From assembly GCF_902459475.1 (NCBI RefSeq), contig NZ_LR699114.1, positions 1,054,001 through 1,118,000 of the forward strand: 64,000 nt of DNA. Reading direction: 5' to 3'. Every line of letters begins with the position of its first letter. The stretch's first letter is position 1. The translations under genes were made by a program, and so were the position numbers. Under the pieces are notes generated by a model. It searched no databases, was not told where the DNA came from, and was given only the letters and a program-made list of their open reading frames with translations. Below are positions 30,411-39,903 of the stretch, one piece after another. The DNA is from Aquicella lusitana (GTDB lineage: Bacteria; Pseudomonadota; Gammaproteobacteria; DSM-16500).

Positions 30411-32072
30411 ATCAGAGAGCATTACAGTTTTTAGCCTGACCAGTGTGTAATCGCCCATGGAGAATTTAACTTGATAATTTCCCAACAAGGGATAATTTCC
30501 AACCATTAATACCCAAGTTTTATCAGCAGGTATGTTGGCAAATTCAAGTGGTGTACCAAGCGGCAATTCACTCACGGCAGTCTTCGGATTATCAATGTAG
30601 AAAAGCGCCTTGAATAATCCTCCCAGTTCTGGGCCAACTACCGCCAACCGTGCAGCTTCCCGATTTAGCCAAATATGGGCAAATTGTCCAACGCGATCGT
30701 AAACATCGGTATGAAAAAGCCGTTCCTCTTTTAATTCCAAGCGAACATAGTGATTTGTTGTAAGCAGCATGATAGGTAAGAAGATTGAAACATAAAATAT
30801 TGCGCCATATTTTTGATGAACCGTCCATAGCCACAGACTGACTAAAGCAAGAATGCATAGCCATTTAAAAAGGGTTGAATTATATAACAAGCCAAATAGC
30901 TCAGGGCAGTCAATAAAGGAAATCACGTATCGGGTCGGTAAGTAAAAAAATCCATACAGTATGCCCAGATTGAGTAGGCTGACAACAAGCAGTTTCCAGT
31001 AGAAAGAAGCTGTGTTTGACGTTGAATGGGTTTCAGCAAATGCGATTATTACAAATAAAGGGAAGATGAAATTGTAATAACGCAGATGAAGACGGCCAAT
31101 GACATCATATGGATTCCATCCGGTGACCTCTACAGTTGTTATGGCGGTGATAAATAACAGCGAGATAAGGCAGGCGATGGCGAGCAGTTGCAAACTGTGC
31201 TGGCTTGTCACTTTCTGCTTGTGCCTGAAATTGAGCATAGTAGCGAGTGGCACGCCAAAGAGCAAAGCTAGCGCTGCAGAATGACCCGCCAAGGGGATGC
31301 TAAGCAGCCGTAAATAGGATAGATGATTGATGTTTAATAACGAATAGAAATTACGCTGGTATTTGCTGCCAATTAAGCTCAACCCAGCTGAGCCAGCGAG
31401 GATGAATCCTAATGACGCGCGTATCAAAATAAAAGCCATCCCCATCCAGCAGATAGTCCAGGCTGCTTTTCGCAGATTCATTTGATCTGACTTGAAATGG
31501 CTTAATAGGAGCAAGAAAAGAATGAAGGCTGGAATAAGAAACAGGGCATGCATTTTTATTAAAGCCATGATGCCTAACAGGAATCCACTTCCGCTCCCTA
31601 ACAAAGCCGCGCTTTGATGCAGCCGGCTCAGCACGAACCATGCCCAAACCCAAAATGAAAAGAAATACAGGGCCTCTGGCATAAAATAAGCGGTGTATGA
31701 ATTAACGGGCGCTGCGAGGGAAAGTAGGGCTACTAAAATAGCTGTGCCACGGGAAGAAATCACCTGGCGTGAAATCAAATAAATAAACAGGGATGAAAGC
31801 GAAAAAAAACAAGTGTTAATCCAACGGGCACAGATCAAAAAATCAGGTCCACAATAATTTGTGGTTTTAAATAATAGTAGAAATAAATAAGAAGGCGTAA
31901 TGGATGTAGAGAGCGGCTGAAGCCTCGCAGAGCTGCTATATAACCACTCGTCTGCAAATACCGTGGGATATAAGCCTGCATGTGTTGTCATCAGCAAGAG
32001 GATGAACAAAATACTGACGAGCAATATTATGAGTCCATCAAATAACAAAGCTCGTCCTGAGGCATTGTTCAT
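30378..32072 (-). CDS. GT-C type membrane glycosyltransferase-like protein
   Basis: A 564-residue polytopic membrane protein with about ten or more hydrophobic spans and a C-terminal periplasmic segment. After the first span an acidic pair appears in VFADEWLYSSSARL, as in the Asp-Glu/Asp-Asp motif of the ArnT/PMT GT-C superfamily, which transfers sugars from polyprenyl-phosphate donors. Donor and acceptor are unknown. The ATG at 32072 overlaps the stop of the upstream MFS frame in a TAATG arrangement, supporting this start and translational coupling to that gene. AAGGAAGGA lies upstream. An in-frame start at 32120 is less likely. Confidence 0.75.
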   Translation of the reverse strand: MNNASGRALLFDGLIILLVSILFILLLMTTHAGLYPTVFADEWLYSSSARLQPLSTSITPSYLFLLLFKTTNYCGPDFLICARWINTCFFSLSSLFIYLISRQVISSRGTAILVALLSLAAPVNSYTAYFMPEALYFFSFWVWAWFVLSRLHQSAALLGSGSGFLLGIMALIKMHALFLIPAFILFLLLLSHFKSDQMNLRKAAWTICWMGMAFILIRASLGFILAGSAGLSLIGSKYQRNFYSLLNINHLSYLRLLSIPLAGHSAALALLFGVPLATMLNFRHKQKVTSQHSLQLLAIACLISLLFITAITTVEVTGWNPYDVIGRLHLRYYNFIFPLFVIIAFAETHSTSNTASFYWKLLVVSLLNLGILYGFFYLPTRYVISFIDCPELFGLLYNSTLFKWLCILALVSLWLWTVHQKYGAIFYVSIFLPIMLLTTNHYVRLELKEERLFHTDVYDRVGQFAHIWLNREAARLAVVGPELGGLFKALFYIDNPKTAVSELPLGTPLEFANIPADKTWVLMVGNYPLLGNYQVKFSMGDYTLVRLKTVMLSDLNKVPSAKRF

Positions 32073-33378
32073 TAATGCAAATGTCCTTCCTTCGGGTAGT
32101 GAGAAAATGCCTGCTGGCAATAAGTTTCCTTAATAAAGTACAGGCTGATAAAGGTGGCAAGTACATAACTGACAGGAATAATAAACAGGGCAAACCGATA
32201 ATCGTTCAGGGTGTAAAAAGGTGAGCCGTCCGCCATGGTGCCGCTCCAATTCTTATGCAGGATAATGCCGATGATAGGTTGCAGAATGGCGCCGCCTGCG
32301 ACCGTTGCCATATTATTTAATCCTATGGCAGCACCGATGAGGGATGGATGGTTGGAGTCGCGTACCACACTAAAAGCAAGAGATTGTCCACTGCCCGCGC
32401 AGCCTAGCATGAAAAGGGAAAGATAAAGAAGGGGCGTAGGCAGGATAAAAAAATGGTCAAAATGGAACCAATGATACCTAGCACCCCGCAAGTGGTGAGA
32501 ACAACCAGACGTCGCCGAATGCGCTCTGATAGCCATCCTATAAAAGGACAGCCAAAGCCAATCCCGATCCAGATAGCAGCGCAGGCCATTGAAGCGTTGG
32601 CGATGGTAATGTGGTAGGCCGCAGACAGAAAAGGCACGCCCCAGAGGCCAGCAAAGGCGGCAATGGGCGCCCAAATCAGGAAGGAATAAAGGGCAACCCA
32701 CCATGACTGCATTCGGCCAAACACCCGGCTAAGGCGAATAGCATCGCCCTGATGGGCAGGTCGGTGGCGGTCACCTGGGGAATATGGGGTGGCAGCATGT
32801 CCAGGCGGAAAATCCCGCACAATGAGCCATACGAGGCAGGCAAGACCTATCCCCAGCAGGGCAAGATAGAGCATCGTAGGCCGCCATTCCCAGCGGTGAA
32901 TCGCGATTGCAAGCGGCAATTCTCCAGTGATGGCGCCGATGGAGCTCATTAACTGCACAACTCCTGTCATCACGGGAAAATACCCGGCGGGGAACCAGCG
33001 GGCAATTAACATCAGGGCGCCGCTAAATGAAAAAGCTGCCCCCATGCCCATCATGAACCGACCGGCGGATGCCAGCCACATGCTGTAACTGAAGCTGAAA
33101 AAAAGTGCGCCAAAGGCGCAAACCAGAATGGCAAACGTCAGAATGCGACGGGGGCCAAAACGGTCGTGTAACAGACCAGCGGGTATTTGCATAGGCATAT
33201 AAGCGTAATAAAAAAAGGCAGACACGATACCGAGACTCGCGGCATTCAGACTCAGGTCACGCATTAATTCATTGGTCATGACACCCAGCGAAACCTGGAG
33301 AATAAACTCATACATGTAAAATGATGCACCTAAAAGGCAAACCACCACGGCCAAGGCACTAAATTTGGAAGAAGACAT
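32072..33378 (-). pseudogene. MFS transporter broken by a frameshift in a homopolymer
   Basis: Two overlapping minus-strand frames together make one 12-helix MFS transporter. The first part starts at ATG 33378 (MSSSKFSALAVVV, with AAGGT upstream) and holds the helix 2-3 motif LLHDRFGPRR. It runs to about 32450 and then ends in nonsense. The second frame picks up FILPTPLLYLSLFMLGCAGSGQ and continues to the stop at 32072. The switch lies at a run of seven A (plus strand 32447-32453); eight would restore the frame. The rest of both halves is well preserved. It may be a recent pseudogene, a phase-variable tract or a sequencing error. It resembles the MFS transporters of Legionella and Coxiella; the substrate is unknown. 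Confidence 0.8.
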
Positions 33379-33560
33379 GCCAGACGCACCTTTATCGTTA
33401 TTTTTTAACGAGCGTATTTTACAAGATATTTTGGACAGTGTCAGAAGAATTGCGCAAGGGGTGAATTTATAAAATAACATTATTTTTCATATGGTAATAC
33501 TGTACACTGCGCCTTTTTGGAAATATCTCATACTATAATGAATAATAATGAGGTGCGCCT

Positions 33561-35555
33561 ATGCCGTTATATGTCGTTATCAAATATTTGCCTACCAAAT
33601 ATAGCGAGAAAAATAGCCTGCAGTGGATAGGCAATAAGCTATTGAATGCAAATTCGTACGATACTGAATTTAAAATTTATCCTTCCCTGGAAGAAGCGCA
33701 ACAAGCCATTAACAAGGCATTGCCAGTTATGCAGCCAGTGCTGGGTCTTGCTGAAATAGAAATGGATAAGGAAAAACTGGAAGCAATGCGTACAAAAAAA
33801 GAAAAAGCGGATGAGCAGGTCATTGCTGATTCGATTAAAGCGATACACATAAGAGGCGTGCGTTTTCCGGCCGAACAAATTGATTTAGCGAAACATGAAG
33901 AAAATCACATTAAAAAACTTCAATATGATCCTAATAATGTCGAAGCGTTACAGTTATCTACACCACCTCTGCTTTATTTAAGCCAACTTGATCCGAGGTT
34001 ATATTTTCTGCTGTTCATGGATCATAAATTGTTTGATTACCTGCTAGAGATCTGGCGCGAATACCATGACCGCGAACCAGGGTGTGTATCTGATTTGTTT
34101 CAAGCCGTCACAAATGTTGTCTGTGAATATCTCACCTCAACTAGTATTAAAAAGCCGCTGGTACAAATGCAAGATATAACGCGCCTGCATGATGTATTAA
34201 GTCAAAGTGTATTTAAACATCATAAAGATAAAAAAAGCGGTGTATTCAGGGAAGGATATAACTGTTTTCCCTTGGCGCCCGATACAGTCAGCAAAAAAGG
34301 AATCAAAAGACTTTTGCTGCGCATCAAAAAAGACAACAAAGAAAACGGTTTTGTGCTAGGCGAGATGAGTGAGATAAATATCGTCTCAAGATTTTGCATG
34401 GAAATGTCAACTTCACTTCCTTACAATATGGGACCTTTCAACGCTTCCTATCCTGACAAATTCGTCAATACTGTTGCATTGGCAATAGAAAATACCTGTA
34501 AAAAAATCCAACAAGAATATAAAGACATCAAAAGAAGTGATATAGAAAAGATCATAACCGAATTCATAAAAGACTATAAACCAATGGAGCAGGTTGAGCC
34601 ACATAGCCAGATGTTTTGGAGCAATTTAAGAAATTTTTTTAGCGATATGTCGAAAAAAACGCGCTTCCAGTCAACAAAAGCCGAATATCAGTTTAAGGTA
34701 AAATATGCGAGGGATCATGCAGTAGGACATAGCCATTATTTTAAGGAAAAGGATATTGATTCGCTTGCAGACGATATTTTTAATAAAATAACAAAAGAAG
34801 GTAAAACATTTTATATTTTTCCCCCTGAGGCAAAGTTGGCGCAAAAATATGCTCAGGATGCGATCGCTGAATATAATAATGCTATCGTAAAAGCTAAAAC
34901 CGTAGATGAGTGCATTCACCTAATTGATGATTTGGCGCATGAGTTGGAAATCCTTCATCTATTTCACGACGTGAATTGCCGCACCTGTTATGTTACAAAA
35001 AATATGCTCTTACTTGCTGTTGGGTTGGGCTGGGACATGGAATATAACCCTAATCGAATGGATTGCCTGGATAGCGATGAGCAGCATGAGCAAACCAAAA
35101 TAGGAATTTGTCGAACAGCTTACATCATGACTCATCAGCAAGAATTGCTAGAACGGTTGGCGCTTTTAGAAAAGAAATATGCGATGCGTACCGACTTGCT
35201 TGATGAGTATAAAGAGATAGCGCGGCCCTTGATAGAAAAACTGATCAGTTATCAGCAATCGTTTAATAAACAATTAACCGAATTAGTAAAAGAATATGAA
35301 ATTCTCGCTTTGGATTCGCAAAAAATATTTGCGAATAGTGATAAAAAGATCCCCTATAGTCTGATGCATAAGGCTCTAATACAATTGCAAACGTCAAAAA
35401 ATATTTTGCATTTTATCCAATCCATTTCGATGCTTGATAAACATCATATACCAAAAAAAATGAATAAGGATATTGAGTGTGTACTTCAGCTGGCTGGCTA
35501 TAATAAATATTGGGCTTTGATGCCAATCAATCCCAAGGCTGATTTCCACTTTTAA
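33561..35555 (+). CDS. Large protein with Fic-like motif, effector candidate
   Basis: This 664-residue soluble protein is rich in Lys, Glu and Asn, AT-rich compared with its neighbours and lacks a signal peptide or membrane span. At residues 466-475 it reads HLFHDVNCRT. That matches the Fic signature HxFx(D/E)xNxR, keeping the catalytic His, the acidic residue, Asn and Arg but replacing both glycines (Val, Cys). The context LAHELEILHLFHDVNCRT then MLLLAVGLGW, followed by NPNRMDC, is like Fic-fold proteins of Legionella. Fic enzymes transfer AMP or related groups to host or bacterial proteins. N-terminal residues 1-70 look like a separate small domain. Role as a secreted effector is inferred. 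Confidence 0.65.
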   Translation: MPLYVVIKYLPTKYSEKNSLQWIGNKLLNANSYDTEFKIYPSLEEAQQAINKALPVMQPVLGLAEIEMDKEKLEAMRTKKEKADEQVIADSIKAIHIRGVRFPAEQIDLAKHEENHIKKLQYDPNNVEALQLSTPPLLYLSQLDPRLYFLLFMDHKLFDYLLEIWREYHDREPGCVSDLFQAVTNVVCEYLTSTSIKKPLVQMQDITRLHDVLSQSVFKHHKDKKSGVFREGYNCFPLAPDTVSKKGIKRLLLRIKKDNKENGFVLGEMSEINIVSRFCMEMSTSLPYNMGPFNASYPDKFVNTVALAIENTCKKIQQEYKDIKRSDIEKIITEFIKDYKPMEQVEPHSQMFWSNLRNFFSDMSKKTRFQSTKAEYQFKVKYARDHAVGHSHYFKEKDIDSLADDIFNKITKEGKTFYIFPPEAKLAQKYAQDAIAEYNNAIVKAKTVDECIHLIDDLAHELEILHLFHDVNCRTCYVTKNMLLLAVGLGWDMEYNPNRMDCLDSDEQHEQTKIGICRTAYIMTHQQELLERLALLEKKYAMRTDLLDEYKEIARPLIEKLISYQQSFNKQLTELVKEYEILALDSQKIFANSDKKIPYSLMHKALIQLQTSKNILHFIQSISMLDKHHIPKKMNKDIECVLQLAGYNKYWALMPINPKADFHF

Positions 35556-35756
35556 AAATGGCTGATAGGTGATTTCCTGCGATCAATGCCCCCTGTATTT
35601 TTTGTGCGCGCTGCTGCCACTTCAGATTGCCGGCCATGGTACGTTCCCTTGGTAAAAATTGACAAAATGGGTAATATTACGCATACCCACATTGGCCAAC
35701 AACTTAATATAGTGTGCAAATTTAATAAAATTTTTAATTCTTGCGAGGACTAAACA

Positions 35757-36401
35757 ATGGAAACGAGATGGAACCAGAAAACTGAACTGTCAGCTATCGA
35801 ATTGCAGAAAGGGTATGTCGAAAATCAATTGTACGACAATCTGGATGCCATAGCGCGCTTTTTTCGAGATTTGCTGAGGGAGCAAAAAATAATTGCCACG
35901 CTGAAAAAAACAGGAAGTGAAAAAATAACACTTGGCCTTGATGATCAGGAAATAAAAGTGCTAGATAATTTTGTGCGCATGATCGAGCATCTTCAGACTC
36001 ATTTGGATCAAAAAGAAATAGAATATCATTTGCATTTCTTTATAGATATTCAACGTTTCTCATTTGTTAATGAGGAATTCAAGTCGCTATTAAACAAGAC
36101 CTATCATTTGCTCGCCAAAAACGGTCATTTATTTGCGACTGCTTCAAAAGCCGAAATCGATTTTCCTAAAGAAGATGAGTTTGTTGACGCTGTGGAAATT
36201 CAGGCTCAGCTGGAATCTTTCTATAAAAAACGCAAGCGTGAGATGGATGAACTTCAAGAGGATTTCACGTTTTTTTCTATCTCAAAAGATAAAGAAGATA
36301 CATTGGCTGATTCGCTCAATAGAATCAAATTTTCTCCAAAAGAAGATGAGAAAGAAGATAAGAAAAAGGATAACGAACAAAGCAAGCGAAGAAAATTTTA
36401 A
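35757..36401 (+). CDS. Lys/Glu-rich hypothetical protein with basic C-terminus
   Basis: A 214-residue hydrophilic, mainly helical protein with no recognised domain. Residues about 150-214 are dominated by charged blocks (KKRKREMDELQEDF, KEDEKEDKKKDNEQ), and the protein ends SKRRKF. The acidic block near the C-terminus resembles the E-block of Dot/Icm secretion signals, and the basic end resembles a nuclear-localisation signal; both are weak composition-based hints. It lies 200 bp after the Fic-motif gene on the same strand with its own leader. The intervening 35556-35756 holds no supported gene. Confidence 0.55.
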   Translation: METRWNQKTELSAIELQKGYVENQLYDNLDAIARFFRDLLREQKIIATLKKTGSEKITLGLDDQEIKVLDNFVRMIEHLQTHLDQKEIEYHLHFFIDIQRFSFVNEEFKSLLNKTYHLLAKNGHLFATASKAEIDFPKEDEFVDAVEIQAQLESFYKKRKREMDELQEDFTFFSISKDKEDTLADSLNRIKFSPKEDEKEDKKKDNEQSKRRKF

Positions 36402-36422
36402 TTGCCTAGGATTTGAGGCGCT

Positions 36423-37697
36423 TCATACGGCTTCAAGAATGGCTGCCACTCCCATACCCCCAGCAGTGCAGATGGAAATGAGGCCTCGTCCTTGACCTCG
36501 TTGGTGTAGTAATTTGGCAAGGTTAACCACAATTCGGGCACCGGTGGCTGCAAATGGGTGGCCTAAAGCGACACTGCCGCCTTTTACATTTAACTTGGAT
36601 CTGTCAATGGGCCCTAGCGGTTCGTTGCGTTTTAGCACGCGCTGGCAGTAATCGGGTGATTCCCAGGCCTTTAAAGTGCATAAGACCTGGCCTGAAAAAG
36701 CTTCATGAATTTCATAAAAATCGAAATCCTGAAGCGATAAATGATGGCGCTTTAACAGTTCGCTAACGGCGATGGTAGGCGCCATCAGTAATCCTTCACC
36801 ATGAACAAAATCAACCGCTGCAACTTGCGCATCCACAAACCGTGCAAGCAAGGGTGAATCAAATTCTTTTGCATATTCCTCACAAACAAGAAAAACGGCC
36901 GCGGCGCCGTCTGAAAGCGGGCTGCTATTTCCCGCAGTAAGTGTCCCTTTTTCGGTGGTGTCAAAAACAGTTTTGAGTTTTGCCAATTTTTCAAGCGAAG
37001 TATCTTTGCGGGGCGTGGTGTCCCGCTTTAAGCCCATGAATTCAAATACCAGATCATCATAAAATCCCTCTTCAATGGCGGCGACTCCGCGTTGATGACT
37101 CATGAGCGCCAATTCATCTTGTTCTTTACGGGAGATGTGCCATTCTTGCACCATTTTTTCACAATGCTCTCCCATGGAAAGGCGGGTGCGGGGTTCTACT
37201 ACGGCTGGTAATTCAGGCTTGAAATCAGCAGGCCTGAACGACGCTACTATTTTAAGTCGCTCTTTGAAGTCTTTTGCTTTTCGCAAAGCCAACATCTTTT
37301 GCGCAAAGGACCTGCGAAATGACAGAGGCACATCACTATTCGTATCCACGCCGCCAGCAATGGCAGTATCAATTTGATAATTTGAAATCTTAAGCGCGAG
37401 TTGCAGCGTGGTTTCAAGACTCGTTCCGCAAGCACGTTGCAATGTATAAGCAGGCGTGTGGGGATCGAGTGTGGTTCCCAATACACATTCGCGGGCGAGA
37501 TCCCAATTTAAAGCACTATTGATGACGGCGCCCAAGCCTACATCTCCCACTATTTTCCCTTCCAGATGCATTTGAGTCACCAACGCCTGCAAAGTCGCTG
37601 TCATGAGTTCCTGAGTGGTGATACCTGCGTAATGTGTCATGGATTTAACAAACGGTGATCGTACACCGCCTGATATGTAAACTGGACGTGTTTTCAT
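36423..37697 (-). CDS. Acetyl-CoA acyltransferase (FadI-like thiolase)
   Basis: A 424-residue thiolase-family enzyme, cleaving 3-ketoacyl-CoA in beta-oxidation or forming acetoacetyl-CoA. The nucleophilic Cys is in LQRACGTSLETT near residue 90, the first His in EIHEAFSGQV, the second in ALGHPFAATGARI, and the second Cys in SICTAGGMGVA near the end. The GHPFAATG and long loop features resemble the E. coli FadI subgroup. Catalytic residues are all intact. Its 3' end is 21 bp from the convergent preceding gene. Confidence 0.92.
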   Translation of the reverse strand: MKTRPVYISGGVRSPFVKSMTHYAGITTQELMTATLQALVTQMHLEGKIVGDVGLGAVINSALNWDLARECVLGTTLDPHTPAYTLQRACGTSLETTLQLALKISNYQIDTAIAGGVDTNSDVPLSFRRSFAQKMLALRKAKDFKERLKIVASFRPADFKPELPAVVEPRTRLSMGEHCEKMVQEWHISRKEQDELALMSHQRGVAAIEEGFYDDLVFEFMGLKRDTTPRKDTSLEKLAKLKTVFDTTEKGTLTAGNSSPLSDGAAAVFLVCEEYAKEFDSPLLARFVDAQVAAVDFVHGEGLLMAPTIAVSELLKRHHLSLQDFDFYEIHEAFSGQVLCTLKAWESPDYCQRVLKRNEPLGPIDRSKLNVKGGSVALGHPFAATGARIVVNLAKLLHQRGQGRGLISICTAGGMGVAAILEAV

Positions 37698-37725
37698 ACG
37701 GGCTGGCTATCCTAGGATTCGAGTT

Positions 37726-38298
37726 TTACACCTTGCCTGAAGTTTCAAGAAGTTCATAGCGCACGGGATCATCAGGACAAGTTTTGAACCCGCATTCCAG
37801 AATAACAGAAACAATGTTAGCGGCAATGATGATAGAAACAATGGCAAATAAGCTATGTGTCAGAAAGAGCCACCCTTTACCGCGATTTTGAGTGGGCTGG
37901 AATTGGTGATCCACGCCAAGCAGCAAAGAGGTAATAACGACGATGGCCATAGCAGCGATGAATGACCATGTGTATAGGTGAAAACCTAAAATGGCGCTGC
38001 CGTAAGCACCGGTGCCGGGAATGACATGCAAGGCAATTTGGCGAAGTGCAACAAAACAGGTATAAAGACCGCTAACCAGTACAATCGAATAGTGGCTTGG
38101 GCGGAATCCAAAGCGGAAATTCATTAAAAAACCATATGCCATGCACAGAAATCCAACGCGTTGTAGTAAACATAACGGGCAGGGCAATTCGTGCACAATT
38201 AATTGGATGCAAAGCGCAAGGATAATAATAACGATGACAGCGGAAAGTTCAAAAAAGTTGACTAATGGTATGATATTTTTTCTTAAGAGGGCGATCAT
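37726..38298 (-). CDS. DsbB-family disulfide bond formation protein
   Basis: A 190-residue inner-membrane protein with four to five spans. The first periplasmic redox pair is C40-P-L-C43 in ELPCPLCLLQRVGF, the quinone-linked motif of DsbB, which reoxidises DsbA. A second pair, C169 and C174, lies in ILECGFKTCPDD after the last span. That placement differs from E. coli DsbB, where the second pair lies in the loop between helices 3 and 4, and is like a variant family often next to DUF5993. Start ATG 38298 has AAGGA upstream. It is 20 bp after the small gene at 38319-38474. Confidence 0.85.
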   Translation of the reverse strand: MIALLRKNIIPLVNFFELSAVIVIIILALCIQLIVHELPCPLCLLQRVGFLCMAYGFLMNFRFGFRPSHYSIVLVSGLYTCFVALRQIALHVIPGTGAYGSAILGFHLYTWSFIAAMAIVVITSLLLGVDHQFQPTQNRGKGWLFLTHSLFAIVSIIIAANIVSVILECGFKTCPDDPVRYELLETSGKV

Positions 38299-38318
38299 AA
38301 GGCTATCCTTTTCTTAAT

Positions 38319-38474
38319 TTAAAGTGATAATCCAAGGGTTGACGTAACGTGGTGAAAAAACCAGGCAATGGATATAACAAAGGTCACAATAAAAAAATAA
38401 GAGGAGAGTCGCCGCGCGCCAAACCAGGCGAGTACAACTGCCAGGAAGAGCAATATAAAAATCACAGCCATCAT
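38319..38474 (-). CDS. Small DUF5993-like membrane protein, 51 aa
   Basis: The complementary strand carries a 51-codon frame starting with two ATGs (38474 or 38471), preceded by AAGGA at good spacing. The peptide has two hydrophobic spans (VIFILLFLAVVLAWFG and YFFIVTFVISIAWFFHHVT) joined by RRLSS. Size and pattern, including the W-F-H-H end, resemble DUF5993 proteins, which sit beside DsbB variants in Legionellales and relatives. It is probably an accessory of the disulfide system, cotranscribed with the DsbB-like gene. A longer frame on the same strand is a shadow and is rejected. Confidence 0.75.
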   Translation of the reverse strand: MMAVIFILLFLAVVLAWFGARRLSSYFFIVTFVISIAWFFHHVTSTLGLSL

Positions 38475-38564
38475 GGTGAAAGTCCTTTTTCGATAATTTT
38501 CTATGCCGATAGCATAGCATACCGATTTTGAAATTCGAATAACAAAAGGTGTGCCGTTCAGCGT

Positions 38565-39533
38565 TTAAGCGGTTTGTGCTTTGGGTTTACCCAATTGGGC
38601 TTGTACAACAGATGCTTTTTTAATAGGTACTAGCAAGGTAGAGTCTTTTCCTTTTGGGACAGTTCCCTGTTTATAGTCAGGATTTAATGTATTGAGTGTT
38701 TTAATATTGATACCAGAAGATTTGGCAAGCTTTGTCAAGTTTACGGCTTTGTCTACTTTTACCGCCGTGAAGTAGGGCTGGTTTGTAATGGCTGGCAACG
38801 CTACACCATATTTCTGTGGATTTTCCACGATTTCCGCTACTGCCAACAATTTAGGAACATAATATTTTGTTTCTTTGGGTAGGGGTAAATTCCAGAAGCT
38901 TTTGCTGCCTGTGCGGCGCACAGCGGATTCTACTTTGACCTGGCCGCAATTATAAGCAGCGATAGCAAGGTACCAGTTACCGTTAAAGTTATTACCAAGG
39001 TCTTTAAAGTACGCAAGCGCAGCTTTCGTTGAAGCAACCACGTTGCGGCGTCCATCATAACCCGCTTTCACTTTTACACCTAATTCGCGCGCTGTGCCTG
39101 ACATTAGTTGCCAAAGTCCTGTCGCGCCTTTATTAGAGTGATCATTAGGATTGAATTCGCTTTCAATAAACGGAATAAGCGCCAGCTCACCAGGTAAACC
39201 ACGTGCCTGTGTTTGTTGCTGAATGAAATAAATATAAGGCGCCGCTGCTGTTAGAATTTGATAGAGCTTATTCTGGTCAGCCAATAATTTACGAATCTCA
39301 GCCTGAACCTGTGCCGTTTGCACTTTATGATCCAGTTTGAATTCGCGGCTTAAACTATCCCAGACAGTCTCATCAGGATTGCTAGCTGCACTCTCATCAA
39401 TATTTGTATTAGTCGAAGTGATATCCATGATAGTCGTGTTGCGGGGATCCATAACCATTAAGAGGCTGCAACTTAAAACAACTAATATCAAATACTTTGA
39501 TAAATATTTTGTTATATTCGTTAATGCTTGCAT
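38565..39533 (-). CDS. Lytic transglycosylase, MltD-like with LysM-like end
   Basis: A 322-residue envelope protein that cleaves peptidoglycan glycans. After an N-terminal hydrophobic anchor (residues about 12-28), the SLT domain reads ALIPFIESEFNP with the catalytic Glu, then GATGLWQLMSGTARELG and LAIAAYNCG near residue 200. The C-terminal region (AVNLTKLAKSSGINIKTLNTLNP) resembles a LysM binding module. Overall order is like MltD but shorter, with one rather than two LysM copies. ATG 39533 is chosen; a GTG at 39548 is an alternative and neither has a clear Shine-Dalgarno. No lipobox is seen. Confidence 0.88.
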   Translation of the reverse strand: MQALTNITKYLSKYLILVVLSCSLLMVMDPRNTTIMDITSTNTNIDESAASNPDETVWDSLSREFKLDHKVQTAQVQAEIRKLLADQNKLYQILTAAAPYIYFIQQQTQARGLPGELALIPFIESEFNPNDHSNKGATGLWQLMSGTARELGVKVKAGYDGRRNVVASTKAALAYFKDLGNNFNGNWYLAIAAYNCGQVKVESAVRRTGSKSFWNLPLPKETKYYVPKLLAVAEIVENPQKYGVALPAITNQPYFTAVKVDKAVNLTKLAKSSGINIKTLNTLNPDYKQGTVPKGKDSTLLVPIKKASVVQAQLGKPKAQTA

Positions 39534-39600
39534 GGAGGTATAGTACACAAAAAATCTGATGGAGACAAATTTTTTTGTTCATTTTTTTATTCTAAACATA

Positions 39601-39636
39601 TTAAGTGCTTAATATTTATAAATTATTAACACTTAA
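39601..39636. other. AT-rich dyad upstream of the permease gene
   Basis: TTAAGTGCTTAATA at 39601-39614 pairs with TATTAACACTTAA at 39624-39636, an imperfect palindrome with one extra base. It lies in the roughly 370-bp AT-rich region (39534-39903) that separates the divergent transglycosylase and amino-acid permease genes and probably contains both promoters. It could be an operator; no other gene is seen in this stretch. Confidence 0.45.
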
Positions 39637-39903
39637 TTAACGTGATATTTACACGCTAAATTAGCCAAAATTCGCTACTAATATGAAAGTATTTTGCGCC
39701 ATATAATGCGCATTTATCTGTGAGTGGATAATTGGAACAGAAGAGAGAGATGGCTTGCGCTTTTACTTCAAAGAAAAAATTAGGAATGCTTAATAGAGAA
39801 TTTATTTGCAACGATGCATGGATCGGTTATTGTTTTTCTGTGGAGAATTTAGTTTAGGAATAAGATTCTCAGAAAAATTTTATTGCATAAAACTAAGGGA
39901 ATT

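Noticed and set aside
35527-35637. 36-codon minus-strand ORF with AAGGGA upstream
   Set aside because: It overlaps the 3' end of the Fic-motif gene on the other strand, has no recognisable features and is too short to support without conservation data.
38314-38520. 68-codon minus-strand frame over the DUF5993-like gene
   Set aside because: It is rich in Cys/His/Arg and out of frame with the better supported 51-codon membrane protein that has the Shine-Dalgarno.
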